Source: Nostoc sp. NMS4 (lineage in GTDB: Bacteria > Cyanobacteriota > Cyanobacteriia > Cyanobacteriales > Nostocaceae). Taken from it: a DNA stretch of 58,449 nt. Both the position numbers and the translations under genes were made by a program. Positions 9,562 through 18,519 of the stretch are shown here, piece by piece. The notes beneath the pieces were generated by a model, which did not search any database, was not told where the DNA came from, and saw nothing but the letters and a program-made list of their open reading frames with translations. Location: assembly GCF_017115095.1 (NCBI RefSeq), contig NZ_JABXKI010000140.1, positions 1 through 58,449 of the forward strand, written 5' to 3'. Numbering within the stretch: position 1 is the stretch's first letter; the number at the start of each line of letters is the position of its first letter.

Positions 9562-9897
9562 TCATTTTGCAACTGTTCTTTTCCCAGATGTTAACTCTAG
9601 TTTCGGAAAATAACGCTGCCAGATTTGCCGTCCTAGCAAAAATAGACTGATAATTTGCCGCACTTGTTGAATTTGCATTTGTAGCACTTGATTTCTCTGC
9701 CGTAAGTTATAAATATTCTGCTGGCTGAGATAAATATTTTCGGGTGCTTTATTCAATGCTGCATGGGTACAACTTTCGTAGGCGGTTAATCTATCTGCTA
9801 TGTATGCCAACTGCTGCTTAAGTTGCCACACCCGCCAAGCTACATACAGTAATATCAACGAAATGACGGTGTTAATTATGACAACTAAAATTACCAT
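9562..9897 (-). CDS. small membrane protein of unknown function
   Basis: A 111-residue protein with an N-terminal transmembrane helix (VILVVIINTVISLILLYVAW), then predicted coiled coil (WQLKQQLAYIADRLTAYES; NLRQRNQVLQMQIQQVRQI) and a basic C-terminus. The layout resembles other small cyanobacterial coiled-coil membrane proteins. Not recognised as a named family. Confidence 0.6.
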   Translation of the reverse strand: MVILVVIINTVISLILLYVAWRVWQLKQQLAYIADRLTAYESCTHAALNKAPENIYLSQQNIYNLRQRNQVLQMQIQQVRQIISLFLLGRQIWQRYFPKLELTSGKRTVAK

Positions 9898-10025
9898 TGT
9901 TTATCTTGTATTAGCTTTGAGGAATTATTCTATATACTTGATTTGGCTCTTATTTAGCGATCAATAAACTAGAGGATAAAAATTATGGTACAAAGTAAAT
10001 CATGGATTCTGGCAATAAAAAATAG

Positions 10026-10134
10026 TTATACCAATTTTAAAAAAGAATGCGACAAATAAACCATCTTTAGAGACGCGATTCATCACGTCTTTACCAAAGA
10101 TGTGTTGCGATCGTTAATTAAATTGGTATTAGAT
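10026..10134. mobile_element. small MITE with TATACCAATTT-type ends
   Basis: TTATACCAATTTTAA near 10027 is mirrored by TTAATTAAATTGGTATTA near 10116-10133. Between them is an interior hairpin (AGAGACGCGATTCATCACGTCTTTA). There is no coding capacity. Confidence 0.5.
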
Positions 10135-10678
10135 GATACTCTGAGCGCCATTAAAAGGTTCTACTAGGTGAAATTAGTGTAACAAAGGTTGATGGCTAAA
10201 AAATCGCCAATTTGCCAATTTTGTAACAACGATATATCCACACCTTGTAAAACCACAGCTACAATTGCCTTAGATTCACAACTCGGTTTGCGAAATCAAC
10301 CCGTATGATCGATAAGCCCCATCATTACTACCTCCCACTTCTTAACCTGATAATCTTAATCAATTTGCGACCTTTGTGGAATGTAGGCACAATTGTATAG
10401 ACACTTCAACAGATAGTGAGAGAACTACACTAAACTCCTTGGAGACTTCCCAGTATCGCCTTTATTATTGTGCTGCTACCTCTACCAGTTTTCCACCCGT
10501 CGTGTGAAGTTAACTAATATTTCGCCTGTAAAAACCTCACTAATACAGCACGGTGGAAATAAGCCATTCGCAGTCGCTTCTCTTAACCTTTCTCTTTTCT
10601 TTGCCGAAGGCTTCCCCGTCAGCCCTTAACCTCTTCCCTGCTGAAGATTTCCCCCTGGTATTTTACTAATACTTTACC

Positions 10679-10691
10679 AATAATGATTATC
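10679..10691 (+). promoter_or_regulatory. possible Zur-type operator
   Basis: AATAATGATTATC, about 29 nt before the start codon of the ZnuA-like gene, resembles the palindromic TGATAAT-ATTATCA type bound by Zur in cyanobacteria. Assigned from similarity and position only. Confidence 0.4.
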
Positions 10692-10719
10692 TTTTCTATA
10701 CATCCAGTAGGAGTTGAGG

Positions 10720-11712
10720 ATGTCAAAAAAATCACCATTTAATAATTTCTTCCAAGCTATTCTTGCTGCCTTGACGATTGGATTTGTTGGGTGTGGAAAT
10801 CAAGCTGCAAGAACTACATTCACTCAGACTAGCACCCAGATAAATGAGAATCTTCCCCAAGTTGTAGCAACTACAAGCGTACTGTGTGACTTAACCAGAC
10901 AGGTTGCCGGAAATACAGTTAATCTCACCTGTTTAATTTCCCCTAGTGCCGACCCTCAATTTTATAAACCAAAATCGGAAGATCGGAAAGCCATTGAGCA
11001 AGCTAATCTTATTCTTTATACTGGTTACAATTTTGAACCAAATCTGATCAAGTTAATTAAAGCAACTAAAAACTCTGCACCGAAAATAGCCGTCGGTCAA
11101 CTGGCAGTGTCTAAGACACAGAAATTTCAGGCAGGTGGTAAGAATGTAATCGATCCTCATGTTTGGCACAATACCAAAAATGCTATCAGAATGGTGGAGG
11201 TAATTAATAGTAATTTGAGAAAATTACAATCTAGTGATGCAGAGGCTTATACCAGTAACACCAAAAAAATTACAAATGAACTCACTCAACTAGATAGCTG
11301 GATTAAATCAAGAATTGCCAGTATTCCTACCAAAGAACGTAAGTTAGTTACAACATCTGATGCGCTGAGTTATTACGCCAAAGCATACGGTATTTCATTG
11401 GTAGGAGGATTGCAAAGTATTAGTAGTAACGAAAAACTGACAGCCGAACGAGTCAACAATTTGGCTACAAATATTAAACGGGCTAAAGTGTCAACAATTT
11501 TTGCTGAGGTGGAAATTAATCCTAATTTAATTCAATCTGTAGCCAAAGAAGCTGAAGTGAACATTTCTGACAGAAAGCTATATGCTGAGGGACTTGGTGA
11601 ACCAGGAAGCGACGCGGATACTTATCAGAAAATGATGATTGCCAATACACGCACAATTGTAGAAGGACTAGGAGGGACGTATTTGATGTTTGAAGCCAAA
11701 GCTGCTAGATAG
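10720..11712 (+). CDS. zinc/manganese-type ABC transporter substrate-binding lipoprotein (ZnuA/MntC family)
   Basis: A 330-residue cluster A-I binding protein: lipoprotein signal with lipobox ending VGCGN (Cys about residue 25), then TTSVLCDLTRQVAG, the metal-site loops and GLGEPGSDADTYQKMM. Four ligand positions can be followed: DPHVWHN (His) and FAEVEINP (Glu) are kept and GSDAD supplies Asp, but the first His of the usual ADPHxYEP motif is Gln (ADPQFYKP). The charged His-rich loop of ZnuA is absent, favouring an MntC-like or altered metal. No permease or ATPase gene is adjacent, so it is an orphan. ATG 10720 follows AGGAG; a TTG at 10714 is less likely. Confidence 0.85.
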   Translation: MSKKSPFNNFFQAILAALTIGFVGCGNQAARTTFTQTSTQINENLPQVVATTSVLCDLTRQVAGNTVNLTCLISPSADPQFYKPKSEDRKAIEQANLILYTGYNFEPNLIKLIKATKNSAPKIAVGQLAVSKTQKFQAGGKNVIDPHVWHNTKNAIRMVEVINSNLRKLQSSDAEAYTSNTKKITNELTQLDSWIKSRIASIPTKERKLVTTSDALSYYAKAYGISLVGGLQSISSNEKLTAERVNNLATNIKRAKVSTIFAEVEINPNLIQSVAKEAEVNISDRKLYAEGLGEPGSDADTYQKMMIANTRTIVEGLGGTYLMFEAKAAR

Positions 11713-11738
11713 CTATAACATCAATTCAGATATCTGAA

Positions 11739-11774
11739 AAACTGAGTTTTTTGTAGTATCAAAAAACTCAGTTT
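11739..11774 (+). terminator. strong hairpin terminator
   Basis: AAACTGAGTTTTTTG and CAAAAAACTCAGTTT form a perfect 15-bp stem with a 6-nt loop, 26 bp after the binding-protein gene. A-rich and T-rich flanks make it usable in both directions. Confidence 0.8.
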
Positions 11775-12250
11775 ATTAGTAGTAGGTTGGGTTAAGGAAC
11801 GAAACCCAACATTTTATTCTTGTTCATGTTCAGTTTCACTGCTGTACCCTACAGGAAAGTAAGCTACAACCAAACCTACTGCCGTGGCAAGTTAAAATAG
11901 TGCATTAAACGTAGACGTAGACGTAGGTTGGGTGGAGCGGAGCGCAACCCAACATATATCAGGATGTTGGGTTACGCAAAGCCTCCAACGCCACTTGCTA
12001 CAACTCGGGGAACCCGCGCAACGCAGTGGCTCCCCAACCTACATTTTTTTTGCAACATTTTAGCCTTGTCACGCCACTACATTGAAAGATTCTGTTACAA
12101 CCCAAATTTCACACCTTCAACAGGCTTTTCAGGTCATCTTGAGGGTTTTTGGTTGTATCTCGGCGCGATACCTTTGTTGTGCAACGCCTAACTATTTCAC
12201 TTACTTTGAATCTAAAATCTAAAATCTAAAATCTAAAATCTAAAATTGAC
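11775..12250. repeat. intergenic dispersed repeats
   Basis: Two GGTTGGGTT...AACCCAACA inverted units (about 11787-11812 and 11930-11975), then a low-information stretch, then five tandem TCTAAAA heptamers at about 12210-12246. No convincing gene. Confidence 0.55.
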
Positions 12251-12754
12251 TCACCATCCCCAAGTACCAGGAGCGCCTTTAAATGGTCCAACAATATCAC
12301 TGGTTATCCAACCGCCGTAGAAGTTACCTGGTTGTGGTTGAACCTCTTCGCCATTAACGTAGCATTTATCCATTAAATGAGCATAAAAAGCTACATAGTC
12401 CTTGATAGATTCAAAGGCTAGTGTGGGTTTGGGGTAGAACCAGGCAGCATTATGGACTTCTTTCTCACCAACTCGGATTATGTAGTAACCAGCACTTCCC
12501 TTCCACTCACAAAAACTAGATTGCGGAGACATCTGTAGATATTCCATTTTGATATCTGCTGGGGGAATGTAGTAAGAAGGAGGATGACTGGTTTCTAAAA
12601 CACGTTTGGCGCTGTGAGTATCTACAATTACTACTCCGTTAAAGATTATTTGGATATGTTTGGTTGTGTCCTCCAACAGAGGAGGACGGGGATAATCCCA
12701 AACTGATTCTTGTCCGGGAGCGGGTTCGATACGTTGAAAATTAACCATCATCAA
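12251..12754 (-). CDS. DUF427-family protein
   Basis: A 167-residue single-domain protein of the DUF427 family: IQIIFNGVVIVDTHSAKRVLETSHPPSYYIP, the SFCEWKGSAGYY segment and AAWFYPKP. Members are small soluble beta-rich proteins of undetermined activity. This one has a C-terminal extension ending GGWITSDIVGPFKGAPGTWGW found in cyanobacterial members. It begins with three consecutive ATG codons, so the exact start is uncertain by two residues. No operon partner. Confidence 0.85.
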   Translation of the reverse strand: MMMVNFQRIEPAPGQESVWDYPRPPLLEDTTKHIQIIFNGVVIVDTHSAKRVLETSHPPSYYIPPADIKMEYLQMSPQSSFCEWKGSAGYYIIRVGEKEVHNAAWFYPKPTLAFESIKDYVAFYAHLMDKCYVNGEEVQPQPGNFYGGWITSDIVGPFKGAPGTWGW

Positions 12755-12894
12755 GAGTGCTGTGTGCTGTTAGCAAGGCGTTGAGCCAGTGCTGAGTACT
12801 GAGAGAGAAAAAAGTAAAAGTATTTAGTAGGATGTACTTAGTGACGCAGCAACTCTTCTTGTGGAGTCACTGCGCTCTTTTAACTCAACCCTCT

Positions 12895-14478
12895 TCATCG
12901 TACCTCTTTAAGAGCATCAACTTGCTTGGTAAACAACTCAGTGAATAAACTAAGCACAGTCCGTTCTTCGCGCACTTTTATATTGGCACTGATGGACATA
13001 CCTGATTGCAAGTTAACTTTTTTGCCCTTAATTACTAGAGATTGTTTATCTAATGAGATTTTTGCCGGAAATCTGTAAAACTGATGGGTTTGGTCTGGTG
13101 GTAATGCATCTGACCCTATCCCAATCACTTCTCCCTTGATATCACCAAACTCGCTGTAAGGAAAGGAGTCAATTCTGACATCTACTTTCATGCCTTTTCG
13201 CACAAACCCAATATCTTTGTTAGTGATGAAAACTTCTGCGATATAGTTTTCATTGGGGACAATTTGCAGCAGTTTTGTTGTTGGAGTTGCGACAAATCCA
13301 GGATTTTTTGCTTGCAAATCGAAAACTGTTCCAGCTACAGGTGCGCGGAGTTCTTGATATTTAACATTTAACTGGGATTGAGATATTTTACTATTGACAT
13401 CTGCCAAACGCTGCTCATTATCCAGCACAACTTTCATGAATTGGCTATCGATTGTGGCAATCTGCTGTTTATTCTGAGCTATCTTATCCAAAATACTTTT
13501 ATCAGAAACAGCCACCGTATTGCTTAACTCTTGTTGTCCTTTTTCGATATCAAACTTGAGGCGTTTATCTTCCTCGCCTAGTTGCGCTACTTCCGCCGTG
13601 CGGTTTTGGACTTCTTGTTGCTGGTTGAGATACTGAAGTTGAGAAATGCCACCTTCTTCTGCTAATACCTTTAGCTTGTTTAAAATCCCCTGTTGAATAG
13701 CCAAACTTGCTTTACTATCTTCCAGTTTAAATTGGTTTTGAGTAAGTTGTTTTCTGGTTTTCTCTACTTCCAACCGTGCTGCTGAGGAGCGAGAGTCTAA
13801 TTCCTGTTTGGCCACTCTTAGAAGTTGCTGTTCATCAATTCCTACTCCAGAATCTTGACCCAAATTTTTTAATTGAGTGCGGAATAATTCATTTTCTGCT
13901 ACTAATGCTGCCCGACTTTTCAGTAGAAAAGCAGTTTCTTGTGGCAAATTACCGCGCAAATATAACACTTCAGATCCATTGGCGGTACTTGCATTCATCA
14001 ATCGGCGATAAATCTGGTTTTCTTTCATTAATGCAAGGCGAATTTTATTCAAAGAATTTAATTCGGCAACAGAGGCTATGGAATCAAAGGTTAGCAGTAA
14101 AGTTCCTGGCTTCACTTGTTCTCCATCTTTTACATTAACTGTTTTCACGACTCCACTAACAGGAGCCTGAACTTCTTTGACTGTTCCTTGCGGTTTTAAT
14201 TGCCCTGTTGCTGGCACTACTTGCTCAATTTTTGCAAAATAAGTCCAAGCAATTCCGAAACAGGCTAGCCCCATGAGTGTAACCATGATTGTACGCGACC
14301 AAATTGGAGATTGGCGCAAGACAATGGATTGCTCAAATTCTTGATTGTTTAAGTTAGTGAAAGACTCTTGAGCAGCTTTCTGTTGTTTTGTCAGTACTGG
14401 TGAATCTTGCTTGACTCCATTTTTGTGATTGCCGTTTTTCTGATTGCCGTTGAGATGATTCCCATTAAGTTGAGTCAT
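12895..14478 (-). CDS. HlyD-family periplasmic adaptor of a type I secretion system
   Basis: A 527-residue membrane-fusion protein: Asn/Gly/His-rich N-terminal tail, one transmembrane helix (about residues 63-80, TIMVTLMGLACFGIAWTYF), a biotinyl-lipoyl half-motif (VSGVVKTVNVKDGEQVKPG), a long alpha-helical hairpin (about 130-370), the second lipoyl half (LRAPVAGTVFDLQ) and a C-terminal beta-barrel. It links an inner-membrane ABC exporter to a TolC-type channel. It lies 117 bp downstream of the ABC exporter gene on the same strand and is clearly its partner. No TolC homologue is present in the window. Confidence 0.92.
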   Translation of the reverse strand: MTQLNGNHLNGNQKNGNHKNGVKQDSPVLTKQQKAAQESFTNLNNQEFEQSIVLRQSPIWSRTIMVTLMGLACFGIAWTYFAKIEQVVPATGQLKPQGTVKEVQAPVSGVVKTVNVKDGEQVKPGTLLLTFDSIASVAELNSLNKIRLALMKENQIYRRLMNASTANGSEVLYLRGNLPQETAFLLKSRAALVAENELFRTQLKNLGQDSGVGIDEQQLLRVAKQELDSRSSAARLEVEKTRKQLTQNQFKLEDSKASLAIQQGILNKLKVLAEEGGISQLQYLNQQQEVQNRTAEVAQLGEEDKRLKFDIEKGQQELSNTVAVSDKSILDKIAQNKQQIATIDSQFMKVVLDNEQRLADVNSKISQSQLNVKYQELRAPVAGTVFDLQAKNPGFVATPTTKLLQIVPNENYIAEVFITNKDIGFVRKGMKVDVRIDSFPYSEFGDIKGEVIGIGSDALPPDQTHQFYRFPAKISLDKQSLVIKGKKVNLQSGMSISANIKVREERTVLSLFTELFTKQVDALKEVR

Positions 14479-14595
14479 AACGATTTTCGGTTTTGGATTT
14501 TAGAGTTCGACTACGCTCAATCGAGCGATTTTGGATTTTTTTAGGGTGGGCAATGTTTCCCGATCGCAAAAACCTTTGCCCTCAAGAATGACTAA

Positions 14596-17500
14596 TTACA
14601 AGTTTACATCTTGTTGCTGATACAGGTAATAATAATGACCTTTAGTAGCCATTAATTCTTGATGGCTACCTTGTTCTATAACCCTGCTATTATCCATGAC
14701 AACAATCATGTCTGCATTACTTACGGTGTTCAGTCGGTGGGTAATAAAAAATACTGTATCACCCTTGAATGCTTTGGCTAAGTTGAGACATATTTGCCGT
14801 TCTGTGGGATAGTCTAATGCGCTAGTTGCTTCATCTAAAACTAATAATTTTGGTCGTTGTAAAACAGAACGAGCGATCGCAATTCTTTGTCTTTGTCCAC
14901 CTGAGAGTGCAGAACCCCGTTCTCCCACCCGCGTGTTGTAACCGTTGGGTAAGTTCATGACAAACTCGTGGGCGCACGCCACCTGAGCCGCTTCGATAAT
15001 TTCTTCGGTTGTGGCTTCGGGATTGGTTAGGGCAATATTTTCCTGAACGCTACCGTCAAACAATAATGTTTCTTGGGGAACTACGCCAATTTGTCGTCGC
15101 AGGGAATAAAGTTCTACTTTGGCGATATCATAACCGTCAATCAAAATTCTGCCGGACTCAGTTTCGTAAAGTCTCAGCAGTAATTTCATCATTGTACTTT
15201 TACCAGACCCACTTTGCCCGACAATGCCGATAAATTTACCTGGCGCAAATTCCAGGTTGACATTAGAAAGTTGCAGAGGGCCACTTGTACCAAAGCGGAA
15301 GGAAACATTTTCATATTTCACTGCTCCCTTAATGGTAGGTAAGGGTATATTGTAGCGGTCTGTTTCTCCTTCTTGTGGGGTATCGACAATATCGCTTAAA
15401 CGCTCTAGAGACAAGGCTGTTTCTTGGAAGCTTTGCCAGAGTTGAGCTAAACGTAATATTGGGCTGGTGACATAACCCGATATAATCCTAAAGGCAATTA
15501 ATTCGCCTAATGTTAATTGTTGTTGCAGTACTAAATAAGCTCCTACCCACAAAACTAGTAAGCTGCTGAGTTTGTTGAGAAAGTTGCTGGTAGAGTTAGC
15601 GAGGGTAGAAGTCACAACTGTTTTAAAACCAGCAGCGACAAATCGGGCATAACGCTCTTGCCAAGAAAAGCGCGATCGCAATTCGATATTTTGCGCTTTT
15701 ACTGTTTGAATGCCTGACATCACCTCCACTAAATAAGATTGAGTTTCGGCGTTGCGTTCGGCTTTGGCACGTAACTGTCTGCTAATAGTGGGAGAAGCAA
15801 TTAAGGTAATCACGACAAACACGGGGATTGTGCTTAAGCCGACTAAGGTGAGTTGCCAACTATAAATCAGCATCACACCGATATAAACCACCGAGAATAG
15901 AGCATCCAACCCCACTGTTAAGGCAGTACCCGTGAGGAATTGGCGGATATTTTCTAGTTCGTTGATGCGTGTGGAAAGTTCACCCACCGGTCGGCGTTCA
16001 AAATAGCGCAGTGGTAGACGTAGTAAATGGTCAATAATTTGTGACCCTAAACCCATATCGATCCGATTAGTGGTATCGACAAATAAGTAGGTTCGTAAGG
16101 TAGTCAACACTGCTTCAAATAGCCCGACTACTAATAGTAAAACTCCCAAAATATGTAGTGTGCCAATACTATTTTGAGTGATAACTTTGTCGATAATTAA
16201 CTGAACGACTAGAGGATTTGCCAACGCTGCCAACTGCACGAAAAAGGAAGCGATAAAAACCTCTATCAGGACTCGACGGTGTTTTGACAAATAGGGTAGA
16301 AACCACCGTAAACTAAAGCGCTCTTGGGGTGTTTCTCTGGTAGCAGTGAGCAGTAATACCCTAACTTTGGGCGGAAAGTCAGTTGGATCGACATCTAATT
16401 GTTCAACCAATTGGGCGGGTTTGCAGCGCACAATTCCTTGGGATGGCACACCTACAACCATCGTATTTGCATCCGCTTCATATAAAACGGCAAAATTATC
16501 ACCATAACGAATCAGCGCCGGTGTAGGAATGCGCGCGATTGAAGCGACTGGTATCTCTATCAACTGCGCCTTCAGTCCGATTAACTCTGCCAGGTAAGCA
16601 GTAACTTGAAACGATATAGTCCCCTGACGTTTGACTTGTTCAGTTAAGATGCGGCGAACCACCTCTCGACGAAACGGCATTTCTAGCTGCTTGGCGATCA
16701 TTTGGAAGCAAGCGAAGGCTGAATTTAGCTCTCCCTTACCGCCAAAAAATGGGTATTTTTGTTTTGACGAATTCTTTGAGTTTTCGGGGGCTGTCTGGGG
16801 AACTATTTCGTCTGATGCGTAGGGAATAATATCTACATCGTCAGCGCTATCTCTATCTACTCTGGTTTCAGTTACCGCAAGTTCTATCTCATGACTATTT
16901 TCTAAGATCAAATCTGACGGATGTATACCAAGCAACCGTGCGGGGTTTTGACCTATAACCTGAATTTTGTCTCTATCATCGTCTGATTCTAAGCGATCGC
17001 CAGGTGAGAAATTCGTGATTGTACCGCCGCCACTGACAAACCAGACGCTTTTACTATCCAGTTGGTTGAAGGTAGTTTTTCCTGAAGGGAGATAGTGTAT
17101 TTTCGCCTGTAGTAAGGCTTTTTCTGCCAGTTCTCTGAGATTTAAGGTAGCGATCGCTTGTTTTTGCCAATAGGAAGCGAGAATATCGAAAACTTCTACT
17201 AAATAACTGCGGTTCTTGCGAGCTTCGGCAAAAGCTGGGTATGAAGCCAGAAAGCTAAAATATGCTGTTGCACTCAAGGTTAAACATACTACTTCGGTGG
17301 AAGCGATCGCAGTTTCACAGGCCATATCGCGCAACAAACCAATTTCACCGATAATTTCCCCTGGTTGCAGTAATTTTAGGGTGATTGGCATTTGCGTCTG
17401 GGGGTCGTATCCCAACAGCCGCACTTGTCCCTCATAAATGATCGTGATGCGGTCTGGGAGACTTTCTTTACCGATGATTTTCTGACCGATGCGATAGCGC

Positions 17501-17607
17501 CAAGCTTGCAGTTGTTCTGATAGATTAGCGATCGCTCCATCTGGTAACTGCTCAAACCCCTCAATGGTGGTGAGAAATTCGGGAAAAGTGTTCTTAATAT
17601 AAGTCAT
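14596..17607 (-). CDS. type I secretion ABC exporter with N-terminal cyclic-nucleotide-type domain and degenerate C39 domain
   Basis: About 1003 residues. Domains in order: a cNMP-binding-like domain (about 20-150, LLQPGEIIGEIGLLRDM), a linker with a second partial sensor-like region, a C39 peptidase-like domain (about 290-420), six transmembrane helices (about 455-740), and a nucleotide-binding domain with Walker A GQSGSGKST, signature ALSGGQRQR and Walker B LLVLDEATSALD. The C39 region lacks the usual catalytic Cys motif, so, as in HlyB, it probably binds cargo rather than cleaving a leader. Likely cargo is the RTX/DUF4114 proteins nearby. ATG 17607 is preferred to TTG 17616. Confidence 0.92.
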   Translation of the reverse strand: MTYIKNTFPEFLTTIEGFEQLPDGAIANLSEQLQAWRYRIGQKIIGKESLPDRITIIYEGQVRLLGYDPQTQMPITLKLLQPGEIIGEIGLLRDMACETAIASTEVVCLTLSATAYFSFLASYPAFAEARKNRSYLVEVFDILASYWQKQAIATLNLRELAEKALLQAKIHYLPSGKTTFNQLDSKSVWFVSGGGTITNFSPGDRLESDDDRDKIQVIGQNPARLLGIHPSDLILENSHEIELAVTETRVDRDSADDVDIIPYASDEIVPQTAPENSKNSSKQKYPFFGGKGELNSAFACFQMIAKQLEMPFRREVVRRILTEQVKRQGTISFQVTAYLAELIGLKAQLIEIPVASIARIPTPALIRYGDNFAVLYEADANTMVVGVPSQGIVRCKPAQLVEQLDVDPTDFPPKVRVLLLTATRETPQERFSLRWFLPYLSKHRRVLIEVFIASFFVQLAALANPLVVQLIIDKVITQNSIGTLHILGVLLLVVGLFEAVLTTLRTYLFVDTTNRIDMGLGSQIIDHLLRLPLRYFERRPVGELSTRINELENIRQFLTGTALTVGLDALFSVVYIGVMLIYSWQLTLVGLSTIPVFVVITLIASPTISRQLRAKAERNAETQSYLVEVMSGIQTVKAQNIELRSRFSWQERYARFVAAGFKTVVTSTLANSTSNFLNKLSSLLVLWVGAYLVLQQQLTLGELIAFRIISGYVTSPILRLAQLWQSFQETALSLERLSDIVDTPQEGETDRYNIPLPTIKGAVKYENVSFRFGTSGPLQLSNVNLEFAPGKFIGIVGQSGSGKSTMMKLLLRLYETESGRILIDGYDIAKVELYSLRRQIGVVPQETLLFDGSVQENIALTNPEATTEEIIEAAQVACAHEFVMNLPNGYNTRVGERGSALSGGQRQRIAIARSVLQRPKLLVLDEATSALDYPTERQICLNLAKAFKGDTVFFITHRLNTVSNADMIVVMDNSRVIEQGSHQELMATKGHYYYLYQQQDVNL

Positions 17608-18355
17608 ATAAAACAACTAAAAGTGAGGAATTCAGTCGAAAATATTAGGGGGTATCTCTTTTACTAACAGTGGCAGTGTTTGGTTTTATGCCAGCAGTGA
17701 CAAGGCTTTTGTGAAATTCAGGTGTTTAAATGTGTAAAAGCACAGAGAGAAGGTTCGTCTAATTGCAGACCTGTATTTATATCACACGGTGACGATTGTT
17801 ATCCATTTTTCAAAATAAAGCATAGTGTAAATAGATCGGTGACAAGTTATCACTTGGTTAACACTACATAATTTATACAAAATTAAAATCAATATTTAGC
17901 ATTGCAAATATGCGATATGGATACTCATCATCAAACCAAGATACATAAACGCGGTTGTTAAATTTGGCGTTCCATATTTTAATTTATAACAATCAACATG
18001 AAAATATCACAGATGCTTTCCTAAGTAAATACCCTAGTTAAGAATTATGTAATAAAAAAAACTTTAAATTTCTGAATTATTTTTTACAAATTCTTGAATA
18101 TAGGGATTGACAATATTACTAATGGCGAAAGTCAGCTTTCCTCGTTAAACAGCACCCATACCTAATTATTAAAGAATTCTCCATCACTTTTTTGCTAGCT
18201 TAATTTAATAAAAATTAACTAGAAAAGTAAAGGTAAAGATTTTTTGTCACCCTAGAGGAATCAACTATTAAATTTATGAAGGAAAGACAATAACTGCCTT
18301 CAGTGAATTTACTAGTTTAATTAATAGCAAGTCCATTAATCGCTATACATAAAAT
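17608..18355. other. 750-bp AT-rich intergenic region
   Basis: No coding region or repeat family seen. It should contain the promoter of the exporter operon (toward 17700) but no motif stands out. Confidence 0.4.
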
Positions 18356-18383
18356 AACCCCACCCCGCAACCGGGATGAGGTT
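18356..18383 (-). terminator. Rho-independent terminator for the beta-propeller gene
   Basis: On the minus strand AACCTCATCCCG, loop GTTG and CGGGGTGGGGTT pair over 12 bp (including G-T pairs) and are followed by ATTTT. It lies about 130 bp beyond the stop codon, after an inserted repeat element. Confidence 0.8.
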
Positions 18384-18419
18384 GTATGATTTTACTAAGT
18401 AATTACTCGCCTTTGATAC

Positions 18420-18519
18420 TAGTAGTCTGTCAATAAATAATTGACGAATAAATTTTCTGTAGAGACGGCGATTTATCGCGTCTCTCCAACCGTCAAAATG
18501 GATTTGACAGACCACTAGG
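18420..18519. mobile_element. MITE with AGTGGTCTGTCAA-type ends
   Basis: AGTAGTCTGTCAA at 18421 is mirrored by TTGACAGACCACT ending about 18516. The interior has a GAGACGGCGATTTATCGCGTCTC palindrome that also occurs at 43051-43081. It abuts or overlaps the stop codon of the beta-propeller gene, so the last residues of that protein may derive from the element. Confidence 0.65.

Larger units (their letters stand above)
9898..10719. other. 820-bp intergenic region upstream of the metal-binding lipoprotein gene
   Basis: Contains a small inverted-repeat element (about 10026-10134), a long stretch with no recognisable ORF, and a candidate Zur-type site at the 3' end. 10590-10650 carries a piece of a common dispersed sequence (TTTGCCGAAGGCTTCCCCGT). 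Confidence 0.45.

Noticed and set aside
9252-9613. Overlapping plus-strand frames between the YtxH gene and the next gene
   Set aside because: No ribosome binding sites and composed partly of a dispersed repeat (GCGATGCCTGCGGCGGGCTA).
11928-12191. 87-codon plus-strand frame
   Set aside because: Built from dispersed AACCCAACA repeats; no start signal or protein-like composition.
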